Source: Thozetella sp. PMI_491 (taxonomy: Eukaryota > Ascomycota > Sordariomycetes > Chaetosphaeriales > Chaetosphaeriaceae). Taken from it: a DNA stretch of 64,000 nucleotides. Of this stretch, positions 1 to 12,599 are shown in pieces. The translations under genes were made by a program, and so were the position numbers. Each line of letters opens with the position of its first letter. Position 1 is the first letter of the stretch. The DNA lies in NCBI GenBank assembly GCA_021432635.1, contig MU270123.1, positions 1 to 64,000 of the forward strand, written 5' to 3'. A model generated the notes under the pieces. The model made no database searches and was not told the DNA's origin. It saw only the letters and a list, made by a program, of their open reading frames with translations.

Positions 1-903
1 AGTATTAAGGAAAAGTATAAGGACATACTCTTATAAGAGAAAACCCTACTAACCTATAAATAAAAACTATAAAAAAATAAATTAAAGCTATAAAATATAT
101 ATAAGAACGATTTATTAATATAAGACTTAAGCCTTAGTTTAAAGATCCTATATAATATAAGCTACACCTTAAGGATAAAAGCTAATACTTATAGCTAACC
201 CTAGGATAAGACTAGATAAAAAATAACAGACATTATCTATAAAGAGTTAATAGAACAACCTAAAGATAAAGACTCTTATAATAGCTATTAGCTTAAACTT
301 AAGACTATTTATCTATGTTTTTATTATTAATAACTAATATAGTATTACTATAATAATCAATAATAGATCTTAAGGGAATTATATATTACTAAGAGTTATT
401 AACTAGCTATAACTACCTTAAAAAAAGAAAGAATTTATATATCGCTTATATACTATAAAAGAAGAACTAGTTTAATATAAAAAGAGAGATGTTATAATAA
501 AGACTATACTCCTCTTAATATTAACTTATAGTATATATAATAAAGAAGTAATCTTTAATATTATAGAAATTAAACTATACTATCTAATTTTAAGGATATT
601 ATAGTTGTAAAAGAATAACCTAAGAATTAATTAAACAACTAACTAGATATTCTTTAGACTAATACCTAAAGAATACGCTTAATTAATCTTAGAGAAAGAA
701 ATTAAAGATGTTTAAAGAGACTTAGCCTTTAAAGTAACTTATAAGAGATCTTTAAATAAGCCTATAGAAAAGACTTTTAAGATGTTAATAATTATTAAAG
801 TATTTATAATAAGAATCTTAAATAAGATATTAAAAGAATACTAAAAGTATAATAAACTATTTAAAGGAATATTAGATATAAGGTTATTAGAATATAATTA
901 GTT

Positions 904-912
904 TAATTATTA
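904..912. repeat. 9-bp target-site duplication, left copy (TAATTATTA)
   Basis: Identical to 4336-4344 and directly abutting both ends of the first Mutator-like element. AT-rich context lowers the weight of the match slightly, but position and length are those expected. Confidence 0.75.
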
Positions 913-1010
913 GGAATTGCTAGGGACACATGACGAATTGCTATAGATGCATAATCTTACGGACGCATAACGGTTTTACTGCTTCTTATTGGCCTAAATT
1001 TTTAGTGCCT
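913..1010. repeat. Terminal inverted repeat, MULE copy 1, left
   Basis: Matches the reverse complement of about 4240-4335 with scattered transition differences. Both ends start from GGAATT or GGGAATT, and the same sequence bounds the element at 9162-12585. Confidence 0.8.
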
Positions 1011-4000
1011 ACAACTACTTACCCTATAAAAGCAGTGAGTAAAACTCACTAATAATAACCCTTTCTTATACTAGTAATCCTTAGATAGGTAGCTAAGCAT
1101 CTTATTAAGATTTTATAATAGCTGTTATAAAAAGTAAGTATATCAAGCCTATAAAGTATAACGGCTATTATATAAAGTACTAGAAATGCCTAATATATTA
1201 CTAGCTATTATCTATATAACTATAATAACTATAGCTAATACTAAGGTCCCTTATTATTACTACTTATCTACTCTTATTAGCTTTTTAGCCTTTAAATATT
1301 TAACTAAGTCTTCTAATTACTTATATATACCCTAGTTATTACCCTAATACCTAGGATAACTAGCACCTACTAACTACTCTAATACTGCGATACTTCTCCC
1401 CCTTTTAATAACTAGCTGCCCTGAGCTTTTTCAAGCTCTAATCTTATAAGTATAGCCTTATTCTAGCTTTTTAAAGGTTAGCTATAACAGCTAGCTAGCT
1501 AACTATTATTTTAGGTTAATAACTAGCTTTAGTTACTTATATATAGTTAGACCAGTAAAGGCTATACACTATTACTTAGCCTACTACATAGTAATATAAT
1601 AATCTTTAGGTTGTAAATCTACTAATAAGGATCTTTAAAGGTTGGCTTACAGATATATTATCACAGATAAACGTCCCACTTAATAAAGACACTCTTAGTC
1701 TCTAAGACCTTATAAATCTTATAGTAGTAAGGCATGCCTAGCTAGATAAAAACAGAGCAATCATCATTATAAGAGCCAATTAATTATAGCCTAGGGTTTT
1801 TAGCTAATAAGATTATTATCTTTACCTTATAACACAGCATAATAATAAATTAAAGACCCTTCTTAGACACTACTATCTATAATTCACCTAGGTATTCCAA
1901 CCTAAGTCCTAAATACTTGCAAGAAAAAAGTACCTCGTCCTATATATAAGTATAGATAAAATCCTTCTCCTAATTACTAAGTATTTCTTTAATAGCCTTA
2001 ACTAGTTAATATAAGTAGCTTATACTATTTAAGAGATAGCTTTTAACATTATTATTACTTACCTCTGTCCTAGATATAACCTAGATATTAAAGTTTTAAT
2101 ACCTCCAAATATAACACTGGGCCTATTAGGCCTATATACTTATATACATCCAATAAAGATATATAAAAATAACTCTCTAGTTATTAAATTCCTTATAAAT
2201 ATTAGCCTAGGCCTTTTTATACTTCTCCTTAATCTTAACAAATATAACAAACTTTTAAAGTATTAGTACCTCCTTATAATTATAAGTAATTAGTCCTAAA
2301 GGGGTTTTGTCTAGCTTTTTAATATCTTAGATTATATCTCTATTATTAGAATTAAGTAAGACCTAGACTTTTTTATTACTATTGTTAATATTATTACTAT
2401 CTAAAGTAAAAGGTTATTTCTACTTTCTTTTTAACTAGAGAAAAACGTTTAAATTAATATAGTAGATATATAATTGTTGTTATATATTTAAAAAAGTAGC
2501 TTTAAAAGCCTCTTTTATTTGTATATTAAAGTCAGTAATTACTATATTAGGAAGTTAAATCTTATACTAGTCGGCTAGTTTTTAGATAGTATTAACTAGA
2601 AATTAAAACCCTTTAAGCCTTTTATTATTAATCACGTTAAATATAGCATTAAAAATAGTTCCTAGGTAAGTCTAGCTAGTTACTTAAAATAGGGGAAGCT
2701 TATAGCGGTTAGTGTTATAAGTATTGTTAAAACTTATTACCTTAGAAAACTATTTCTATAGCTATATATAAAAAGGATAGGTCTATATAAGTCCTAGTAG
2801 ATAGTCTAGATTATTATCAGCCTATTTTATGATATAGGAAATCTTTTTATTATTAAACAACTTGATTAGGGCAGTAGTAGAGCTATAACTATTAAGCTTC
2901 TCCTAGTTATTTTTTACCCTAGTGTTATAAATGTCTTTCTTAGTTAAAACTGATTTAAGGTACTACTTAGTAATAATTACCTAGACATTACATACCTAGA
3001 TACTTATCTATTAACTTATTGACTTAATTAACTCTTTAATAGAGTTAGTAAGCCTTTTATAGGTAGGGTAGGTAGATAAATTAATACTAGGTATATAATT
3101 ATATTAGAGGTACTTTAAGTTGATATATTTTTAAAGAAGCTACCTGCCTTTTTTAAGGGCTTTAGTAATAACTTTCTACTTATAGCTGTACTTTTAAGGC
3201 TTTTAATTTTAAAGTCCTTCCCCCCTACTAAGCTAGGGCACTTTATAGTAGTTATATTAAAAAGTATATTGTATTACCTAGCTGTTTTAGGTATAGTTAT
3301 TATATCTGCCAATAATAAATCTATTAGCTTTATTAAAAGTATTAACTATATTAAAAAGCTCTTTTATAAAAGTAGTTAGTTTGCCTAGTATAAATAAGTT
3401 TAAGATTAAAGGTATAACTAATTTATTAGACTCTAACCCTAATATATAACTACCTTACTTTATTAGTAAGCCTAGATATAGAGGCAGGGCTTTCCCTAAA
3501 GGGGGGGAGATTAAATCTTAAAGCAGGGAATATCCTTATCTTTCTTATTAATAGCAAACTTATTTATATAACTATATAAGGTTAAAAGTAAGTTATTAAT
3601 CTATATTAATCACCTCTTAGATAAGCTTTAAGACAGAGGTAAACTAGGCCTAGGGCAATATAGCTAGAGTTATAATAGGTAGTAACTAAAAAGTAGCTTA
3701 ATTTTAGAGATAAGTAATTTTAACAGACTTAAGGCCTAGGACAGGAATATAAATATGATTTTATTTTACTCGTTAGAGATATTTAGTAAATTAATCTAGT
3801 AGATAGATCTTTAAATCACTCCTAGCGGTTTATAAAGGGTTATTAAACGCTTTATTATACAGGTAAGGGATAGTTATAAAATATTCTAGAAATATAGAAA
3901 AGAGGTTTAATACAGCGCCATTATTACTGACACTATAATAGGGACTAACACTAGTTCCTAAGGTATTAGTGATATCTAACGAACTAGGGGAGCTAGGTGT

Positions 4001-4239
4001 TAGGTTTTAACGTTATTATTTGAGAGGCAGCTATTCTAAACGAGTTATAATATCAAAGCGTTACTGCCGCCAGCTTTTAATCAGGCGAATAAGGATAGGT
4101 ATTAGGTTGTCGTTACTATAGTTTAACTAAAGCTTTTTAAAAAGGTAATAAGACGTGTTTATATTAACTTAACTAAAGAAAAACAGCTAAAATAGCTTAG
4201 GGTATTTTAGCAGAATTTTAAATGTGGTACATATATTAA

Positions 4240-4335
4240 CATTAAAACTTTAGGCTAATAAGAAGTAGTAAAACCGTTATACGTCTATAAGATTATATAT
4301 CTATAGTAATTCGTTATATGTCCTTAGTAATTCCC
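4240..4335. repeat. Terminal inverted repeat, MULE copy 1, right
   Basis: Inverted partner of 913-1010, ending ...GTAATTCCC directly before the target duplication. Confidence 0.8.
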
Positions 4336-4344
4336 TAATTATTA
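4336..4344. repeat. 9-bp target-site duplication, right copy (TAATTATTA)
   Basis: Exact partner of 904-912. The gypsy-type reading resumes immediately after it. Confidence 0.75.
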
Positions 4345-7300
4345 TATACTAATTAAACTAGGAGAATAACCTAAGTTATATAAGATCTATAGACTAGACA
4401 AGGAGAAACTTATAGTCTTATAATAATACCTTAATAAAAACTTAGAGAAAAGTTATATATAATTATTAAATTTACTAGTAGAATATCTAATCCTATTTAT
4501 ACTAAAGAAAAGTAAGGATAAAACTAGAAAATAAAGATTATATATTAACTATTAATAACTTAATAGTATTATTATCTTAGATAGAGGACTATTACCCCTA
4601 ATATCTAAACTATAAGACTAACTAATAAAAGCTATAATAATAATATACCTTAACTTAAAAGAAGCTTATAATCTAATATAAGTAGCTAAAAGAGAAGAGT
4701 AGAAAATAGTAATTAGGACTAAGTATAAATACTATAAGTACCTAGTTATACTATTTAGACTATAAAATACCTTAGTAATATTTTAAGCTATAATTAATTA
4801 TATCCTATAACTCTATATTAATAGATTTTATATTATTTATTTAAATAATATCTTTATCTATTTTAAAAATAAAACTAAATATAAGTAATATATTTACATT
4901 ATACTATAAGCCTTAAAAGATGCTAAACTTTTAATAAAACTAAAGAAGAGTAAATTTTACACTAAAGAAATTATCTTTCTAGGATTTAAAATTACCCTTA
5001 GATTTATTAAAATAAACCCTGAGAAAATAGTAGTAGTATAAGACTAGTTATTACTAGAAATAGTAAAAGAAGTATAAGTTTTCCTTAGATTTACTAATTA
5101 TTACTACTACTTTATTAAAAGCTATAATAAGCTTATCCTATTATTTATAAAGCTTACTTATAAGGAGATTAAGTTTAAATAGACTAACTAAGCCAGTAAA
5201 GCCTTTAAAGTTATTAAGTTATAGATCCTAAGTAAACCTATACTTATACTCTTAGACCTAGTAAGACTATATAAAGTTAAAACTAACTCCTTAGACTTTA
5301 TAATAAAAGGATAACTTAGATAATATAATAAAAAAGAATTATTATACCTAGTTACCTTTTTCTTAAAAAAGCTTAAAAGAGTAGAAATTAACTACTAGAT
5401 ATATAATAAAAAACTAATAGCTATTATTAAAGCCCTTAAAGAATAAAAGGTTTACCTTTATAAAGTATAATATTAAGTTATTATTTATATAGACTATAAA
5501 AACCTTACCTACTTTATAACTAATAAAGAACTTAATAAATAATAAATTAAATAGACTAAATTCTTATTTAAATTTAATTTTAAAATTATATATAAAAAAG
5601 GACTAGAAAATACTAGGGCAGATACCTTTAGTTAAAGAGAAGATTATATATAAGAATTAAAACTATATATATAAAGTATTTTAATAGTTTTAAAAGATAA
5701 AAGTCTAGGCTAAGCTCTTTAAGAGTTAAACACTACCTTTTAAGTTTTCCTAGATCTTAACTAGACTAATAAGATCAAGGAAGTTTCTAATAATTAAGAC
5801 TTTATAGACTTTATATAAAATAGCCTTAGTAAAAATATAGAAAAGAAAAATAGAGTTTATTAATTTTATAGGAAAATCTATATCTTTAATACTTTATAAT
5901 AAAACCTAGTAAAAGAAATATATAAAATCCTTTTTTATAGATATTAAGGAGTTATTAAGACTTTAAAATAACTATACTATACTTATAACTTCCCTAGAGC
6001 TAAAAGGATTATAAAAGAAGTAATTAAGGAATATAATAAATATAATAAGAGTAAAGTAAATCAGTATAAGATCTATAAAAAACTATAACCTCTCCTAATT
6101 CTTAAAAAGTTATAGAGCTTAGTCTCTCTAGACTTTATTATAAAACTATTACTTTTAAAAAAACCTTTAACTAGAGTATCTTTTAATAGTATCCTAGTAA
6201 TTACTAATAGACTCACTAAGTACAGCTATTTTATTCTATATAAGAAAGCTAGTAATATTAAAGAACTAGCTTATATATTTATAAAAAATATTATTATAAA
6301 CTATAGACTGTTAGACAAGCTAGTTAATAATAAAAACAAATTATTTACCTTAAACTTTTAAAAAGCCCTTATAGCCTAACTTAAAACTAAATACTAACTA
6401 TTAACAGCTTATTACTCTTAGTCTAATAGATAAATAGAAAGACTTAACTAAACTATAGAATAGTATCTATACTATTATATTAACTATAAATAAGACAATT
6501 AAGTATAACTACTACTAATCACCTAGTTTACTTATAACAACACTAGATAAGAATTAACTAAGATATCCTTATTCTTTACCAACTATAGTTTTAAACTAAA
6601 AGTCTATTAAACCCCTTTTAATTTAAAGGAAAACCCTAGAATAAGATTAAGAGTTAAAGAATTAAAAACCTTATATAAACTTATAAAAAAAAAACTTAAG
6701 TTTATCTATAATAGAATAAGTAAATACACTAACTAGAAAAGGTTAAAGGGACTAACCTTTTAAAAGAGAGACAAGGTCTACCTCTTATAAAGAAATATTA
6801 AGACAATATAACTAAGTAATAAATTAAACTTTAAGAAGTTAAGACTATTTTAGATTAAAAAATAAACTAGTAAAGTCACTTATAAGTTAAAACTACCTAT
6901 AATAATATAGATATACCTTATTTTCTATGTCTTATTACTTAAACTAATACTAAGAAACACTAGATTAGACAAATATATAGAAATTAATAAATAACTAGAA
7001 TATAAAGTTAAGAATATTATAGACTCTTACAACACTAAAGATAGATTAAAGTACCTAGTTAAATAAATAGGATATAATACTAGTAAAAATATATAAGAAC
7101 CTAGTAAACACTTAGAGAACTTATAGGAGCTTGCTTAACAGTTCCACCTTTAAAACCCTGACTAACTAATACTATTAAGAAACCTAAACCTATTACTTCC
7201 TAGTTAATCAGCCTAATAGTATTAAAAGATTACACCTTTTTTACAGCCTATTACTCCTTTAATATTAGTATATCTATAGCCTTATTAAGCCCAGCAAGCC

Positions 7301-8407
7301 CCTAAGAAAATAGTTTATCTCTATAGTCTTTAAGCAACTCCCTTTAACGTTATAACCACTCAACCTTAGCTAAAGCTTATAACAAAGCCTACTATACCTC
7401 TACCTCCTTATCCTTAAGTTATTTATAGGCTCTTAAGTTTATAGACACTATAAAAGTTAACACACTTGTAAAAGATAAGAAAAAGATAGGATAAATAAGT
7501 ACTAGCTATTAATAAATTATTATAAGCCTAACCTACTTAAACATATATATAATATTTACTTAAGTAATTAACAACTAAACACTAAATTCCCTTCTTAAAA
7601 CAATATATATATAATATCTTAGCCTCTTAACTATAGCAATCAAAGTAGTTTAGTAACAAGTAACACTCACGAGTTTTTTCAGCAATATTTTTTCATTTCT
7701 CTATATAACTAGACATCCTATTAATAATATAATAATATAAAAGAAAGAAAATACTAGTGACCTACCAACTAATAAATATAAGCTAGGGCTTATTTATAAG
7801 TCACTATAGACATTAATATAAAAGGAAGAGCTTATATTATAACTAAGGCATTAACTACCTCCCTATAACTACTAATAAGGCCTAACACTTAGGCCTAATA
7901 GTTAATAAGGGTAAAACCCCTAGTAAATACCTTAGACATCTATATAAGTGTCCTACTAGTAAGAAAGAAGCTTATAAAGCTTATAACTATTTAAATATAC
8001 TAAAGCTCCTAAAGCTCTAACAGCTTTAAATAAGCTATAAAGAGCAACCTAGTATATAAGACCATAGTCTCTACCTAGATAAATTAGTTAGCCTTTACTC
8101 TTCAGTAATTAATCTATTCAAGCTACCTTAGCTTATACTTTAGATTCTACACCCCTTAGTTAATTAATACTCTACTCGTCTCTACCCTCCCTACCTTAGG
8201 AAAGAACCCCCTATTTATTAAGAATACTAACCTTAAGATCTTAGTGTTATAATATAAGAAGGCTTAGTAATACCCTTATAAGTAAGTTAAATAAACTATA
8301 AATCCTAAGCCCTTACTAGACTTTATCTAGAAAAATAGGTTATAATAATATTAAGTGATTTAAAATCTCTGGCTTGCCTAGTCCTTAATTCCTATTCCTC
8401 TTTCTCT

Positions 8408-8411
<4 letters not shown>

Positions 8412-8441
<30 letters not shown>
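8412..8441. repeat. AT dinucleotide microsatellite
   Basis: About 15 uninterrupted AT units, perfect by eye, lying downstream of the presumed gypsy LTR. Confidence 0.9.
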
Positions 8442-8446
<5 letters not shown>

Positions 8447-8687
8447 CTTATTTATACTTTTTATTAACTATTATTTAAAATATAAGTTATATATTACCTA
8501 TAGATAAAGCCTAGATTATTAAAGCTATAAAGTAGATTATATTTATTATAGAAAAAAGAAAAGGAAGTTATATAGTAATAAAAGAAGAAGGAGAAATAAA
8601 GTATTAGAGATAGAAAGAATCTATATAGTAAAAACTATAAGGCAATAGATTTTATTTAACATATTATTCTTTAGATTAGTTTAAAAA

Positions 8688-9080
8688 AATATAAAGTCTT
8701 AAGATATTAATAATCTAAACTATTAGCTAAGCTAATAATTTAGTCTTATAAGTCTTTTTATATAGGATACTATAGTAATTTCTACTTATTAGAAATCCTT
8801 TCCTCCCATAAGAAATCACTATGGTTTCCCCTTATAAGAGATTACTATAGTTTCTACTTATAAAAAATTATTATTATTTCTACTTATAAGAAATCACTAT
8901 AATTTCCTATAATAGGAAATTATAATAGTTTCCTATTAGTAAAAATCACTATAGTTTTTACCTATAAGAAATCACTATAGTTTCTTATAGTAGGAAATTA
9001 CTATAAAATATAAAGTCTTAAAATAGGAATAATTTAAACTATTAGCTAAGCTAATAGTTTAGTGGGTCTTATAAGCCTCT
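8688..9080. repeat. Degenerate tandem array between two direct repeats, each with a palindrome
   Basis: Two direct repeats of about 75 bp (about 8688-8765 and 9005-9080, starting AAATATAAAGTCTTAA) flank an array at 8790-9003. The array unit is roughly 30-35 bp and contains variants of AAATCACTATAGTTTC with CTTATAAG joins. Each flank holds a palindrome: 9036-9060 is perfect (12-bp arms around one A) and 8717-8741 is the same with one change. An 18-20 bp A-tract follows near 9090. The layout resembles a decayed small non-autonomous element or satellite; family unknown. Confidence 0.7.
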
Positions 9081-9161
9081 CTACTAAAAAAAAAAAAAAA
9101 AAAAAAATTCCCAAACCTTAAATAGATCAGGGTAGTTAAAATAATAATATAAATAATAATA

Positions 9162-12100
9162 GGGAATTACTAGGGACGTATAACGAATTACTACAGACAT
9201 ATAATCTTATAGACATATAACAGTTTTACTACTTCTTATTAGCCTAAAGTTTTAATATTAATACATATACCACACTTAAAATTCTATTAAAATACCCCAA
9301 GCTATTTTAGCTGTTTTTCTTTAGTTAAGCTAATATAAACACGTCTTATTACCTCTTTAAAAAGCTTTAGTTAAACTATAGTAATAACAACCTAATACCT
9401 ATCCTTATTTACCTGATTAAAAGCTAATAATAGTAATACTTTAATATTATAACTTATTTAAAACAACTACCTCTTAAATAATAACACTAAAACCCAACAC
9501 CTAACTCCCCTAGTTTATTAGATATCACTAACACCTTAAAAACTAGTATTAGTCCCTACTATAGTATTAGCAATAATAATATTATATTAAACCTCTTTTC
9601 TACGTTTTTAAAATACTTTATAACTATTCCCTACCTATATAATAAAGTGTTTAATAACCCTTTATAGACTATTAAGAGCAATTTAAAGATCTATTTACTA
9701 GATTAATTTACTAAATATCCCTAACAAGTAAAATAGAATTGTATTTACATTCCTATCCTAAGCCTTAAATCTGCCAAAATTACCTATCTTTAAAATTAAG
9801 CTACTTCCTAGTTACTACTTATTATAACTCTAGCTATATCACCTTAGGCCTAGTTTGCCTCTACTTTAAAGCTTATTTAAGAGGTAATTAATATAGATTA
9901 ATAACTTATCTTTAACCTTATATAATTATATAAATAAGTTTACTACTAGCAGGAGAGATAAAGATATTCCCTGCTTTAAGATCTAATCTCTCCCCCTTTA
10001 GGGAAAGCCCTACCTCTATATCTAAGCCTGTTAATAGAGTAAGATAGTTATATATTAAGGTTAGAGTCTAATAAATTAGTTATACCTCTAATCTTAAACC
10101 TATCTATACTAGGTAAACCAGCTACTTCTATAGAAGAGCTTTTTAATATAGTTAATACTTTTAGTAAAGCTAATAGATTTACTATTAGTAGATATAATAG
10201 CTATACCTAAGACGGCTAGGTAATACGGTATACTTTTTAGTATAACCGTTATAAAGCGCCCTAGCCTAGTAGGGGGGAAAGACTCTAGAATTAAAAGTCT
10301 TAAAAGTATAGCTATAAGTAGAAAGTTATTACTAAGGCCCTTAAGGAAGACAGGTAGCTTCTTTAGAAATATACTAATCTAAAACACCTCTAATATAATT
10401 ATATACCTAGTATTAATTCATCTGCCTACCCTACCTATAAAAGGCTTATTAACTCTATTAAAGAGTTAATTAAGTCAATAAGTTAATAGATAAGTATCTA
10501 GGCATATAACATCTAAGTAATTGTCACTAAGCAGCACCTTAAATCAGTTTTAATTAAGAAAGATATTTACAACGCTAGGGTAAAAAACAACCAGGAGAAG
10601 CTTAATAGTTACAGCTCTACTACTGCCCTGATCAAGTTATTTAATAATAAAAAGATTCTTTATATCATAAAATAGGCTGATAATAATTTAAACCATTTAC
10701 TAGGACTTATATAGACCTATCCTTCTTATATATAGCTATAAAAGTAGTTTTCCAAGGTGATAAGTTTTAACAACACTTATAATACCAACCACTATAAGCT
10801 TCCCTTATTCTAAGTGACTAGCTAAACCTGCCTAAGAACTGTTTTTAACGCTGTGTTTAGTATAATTAATAATAAGAGGCTTAAAAGGTTTTAATTTCTA
10901 GCTAATACTATCTAAAAACTAGCTGACTAGTATAAGATTTAACTTCCTAATATAATAATCACTAACTTTAATATATAAATAAAGAAGGCTTTTAAAGCTA
11001 CTTTCCTAGACATATAACAACAGCTGTGTATCTACTATATTAATTTAAACATTCTTCTCTAGTTAAAAAGAAAGTAAAAACAACCTTTTACTCTAGATAA
11101 TAGTGATATTAACAGTAGTAATAAAGAAGTCTAGGTCTTACTTGATTTTAGCAATAGAAACATAATCTAAGATGCTGAAAAGCCAGATAAAACCCCTCTA
11201 GAGCTAATTACTTATGATTATAAGGGGGTACTAGTACTTTAGAAGTTTGTTATATTTGCTAAGACTAAGGAGGAGTATAAAAAGGCCTAGGCTAATATCT
11301 ATAAAGAATTTAATAACTAGAGAGTTATTCTTATATATCTTTATTAGATATATATAAGTATATAAGCCTAATAGGCCTAGTGTTATATTTAAAGGTACTA
11401 AAACTTTAGTATCTAGGTTATATCTAGGACAGAGGCAAGCAATAACAATATTAAAAGCTACCTCTTAAACAGTATAAGCTACTTATATCAACTAATTAAG
11501 GCTATTAAAGAAATACTTAGTAATTAGGAGAAGGATTTTATCTATACTTATATATAGGATAAAATACTTTTTTCTCGTAAGTATTTAAGACCTAGGTCGG
11601 AATACCTAGGTGAATTATAGATAATAGTATCTAAAAAGGGTCTTTAACTCATTACTATACTATATTATAAGGTAAAGATAGTAATCCCGTTAGCTAAAAA
11701 CCCTAGGCTATAACTAATTAGCTCTTATAACAATAATTACTTTATTTTTATCTAGCTAGGCATGCCTTACCACTATAAGATCTATAAGGTCTTAGAGACT
11801 AAAAGTGTCTTTACTAAGTAAGATATCTATCTATAATAATATATTTATAAGCTAACCTCTAAAGATTCTTATCGGTAGATTTATAACCTAAAGATTATTA
11901 TATCACTATATAGCAGGCTAAACAATAGTGTATAGCCTCTACTAGTCTAACTATATATAAGTAACTAGAGCTAGTTATTAACCTAGAATAGTAGCCAGCC
12001 AGCTAGCTATCATAGCTGACCTTTAAGAAGCTAGAATAAGGCTATACTTATAAGATTAGAGCTTGAAAAAGCTTAGGGTAACTAGTTATTAAAAGAGGGA

Positions 12101-12585
12101 GAAGTATTACAGCATTAGAGTAGTTAGTAAGTGCTAGCTACCCTAGGTACTAGGGTAATAACTAGGGTATATATAAGTGGTTAAAGGACTTAGCTAAGCA
12201 TTTAAAGGCTGAGAAGCTAATAGGAGTAGATAAGTAGTAATAACAAGAGACCTTAGTATTAGCTGTAGTTATCACAGCTATATAAATAATAGCTAGTAAT
12301 ATATTAGGTATCTCTAGTACTTTATATAACGGCTGTTATACTTTACAGGCTTAATATACTTACTTTTTATAACAGTTATTATAAAATCTTAACAAGATAC
12401 TTAACTACCTATCTAAAGATTACTAGTATAAAAAAGGGCTATTATTAGTGAGTTTTACTCACTGCCTTTATAGGGTAAGTAGTTATAAGCACTGAAAATT
12501 TAAGCTAATAAGAAGCGGTAAAACCGTTATATATCTATAAGATTATACGTCTATAGTAATTCGTTATACGTCCTTAGTAATTCCC
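9162..12585 (+). mobile_element. Mutator-like DNA transposon (MULE), copy 2, RIP-degraded
   Basis: This 3424-bp element runs from GGGAATT to AATTCCC, with terminal inverted repeats of about 95 bp matching copy 1. If one more base is counted at each end, AATAATAAT occurs at 9152-9160 and 12587-12595 as a possible 9-bp duplication, though it is low in complexity. The plus strand at about 10.7-11.1 kb can be read as a MULE-type DDE transposase core, including a stretch like NNTYNTNHYKLPL followed by a VTS-TCLRTVFNA segment. The frame carries numerous stops, so no transposase is predicted. It keeps slightly more G and C than copy 1. Activity is excluded by its state. Confidence 0.85.
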
Positions 12586-12599
12586 TAATAATAATAGGG

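Larger units (their letters stand above)
913..4335 (-). mobile_element. Mutator-like DNA transposon (MULE), copy 1, RIP-degraded
   Basis: The element is bounded by terminal inverted repeats of about 95 bp and by exact 9-bp direct repeats TAATTATTA at 904-912 and 4336-4344. A 9-bp target duplication is the Mutator hallmark. It is the reverse complement of the element at 9162-12585 and nearly the same length (3423 against 3424 bp). The minus strand carries remains of a MULE transposase, but every frame is full of stops consistent with C-to-T and G-to-A changes. A subterminal palindrome (GTGAGTAAAACTCAC, about 1034-1048) recurs in copy 2. The insertion lies within the gypsy element just before its reverse transcriptase region, so this copy is younger than its host. 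Confidence 0.85.
1..8100 (+). mobile_element. Ty3/gypsy-type LTR retrotransposon fossil, interrupted by a Mutator-like element
   Basis: A heavily RIP-degraded plus-strand element. Traces of reverse transcriptase (about 4.4-5.1 kb), RNase H (about 5.2-5.6 kb) and integrase (about 5.9-6.9 kb) appear in the order expected for Ty3/gypsy elements. Sequence upstream of position 904 looks like the earlier part of the same polyprotein. The left end lies outside the window. The right end is probably an LTR near 7.8-8.1 kb, because that stretch is repeated at 20.1-20.4 kb. A 3.42-kb DNA transposon sits inside it at 913-4335. The element is broken beyond function, with very many breaks, and is old relative to its RIP history. 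Confidence 0.75.

Noticed and set aside
8790-9003. CRISPR-like array
   Set aside because: Repeats are degenerate, with no distinct spacers, and the genome is eukaryotic.
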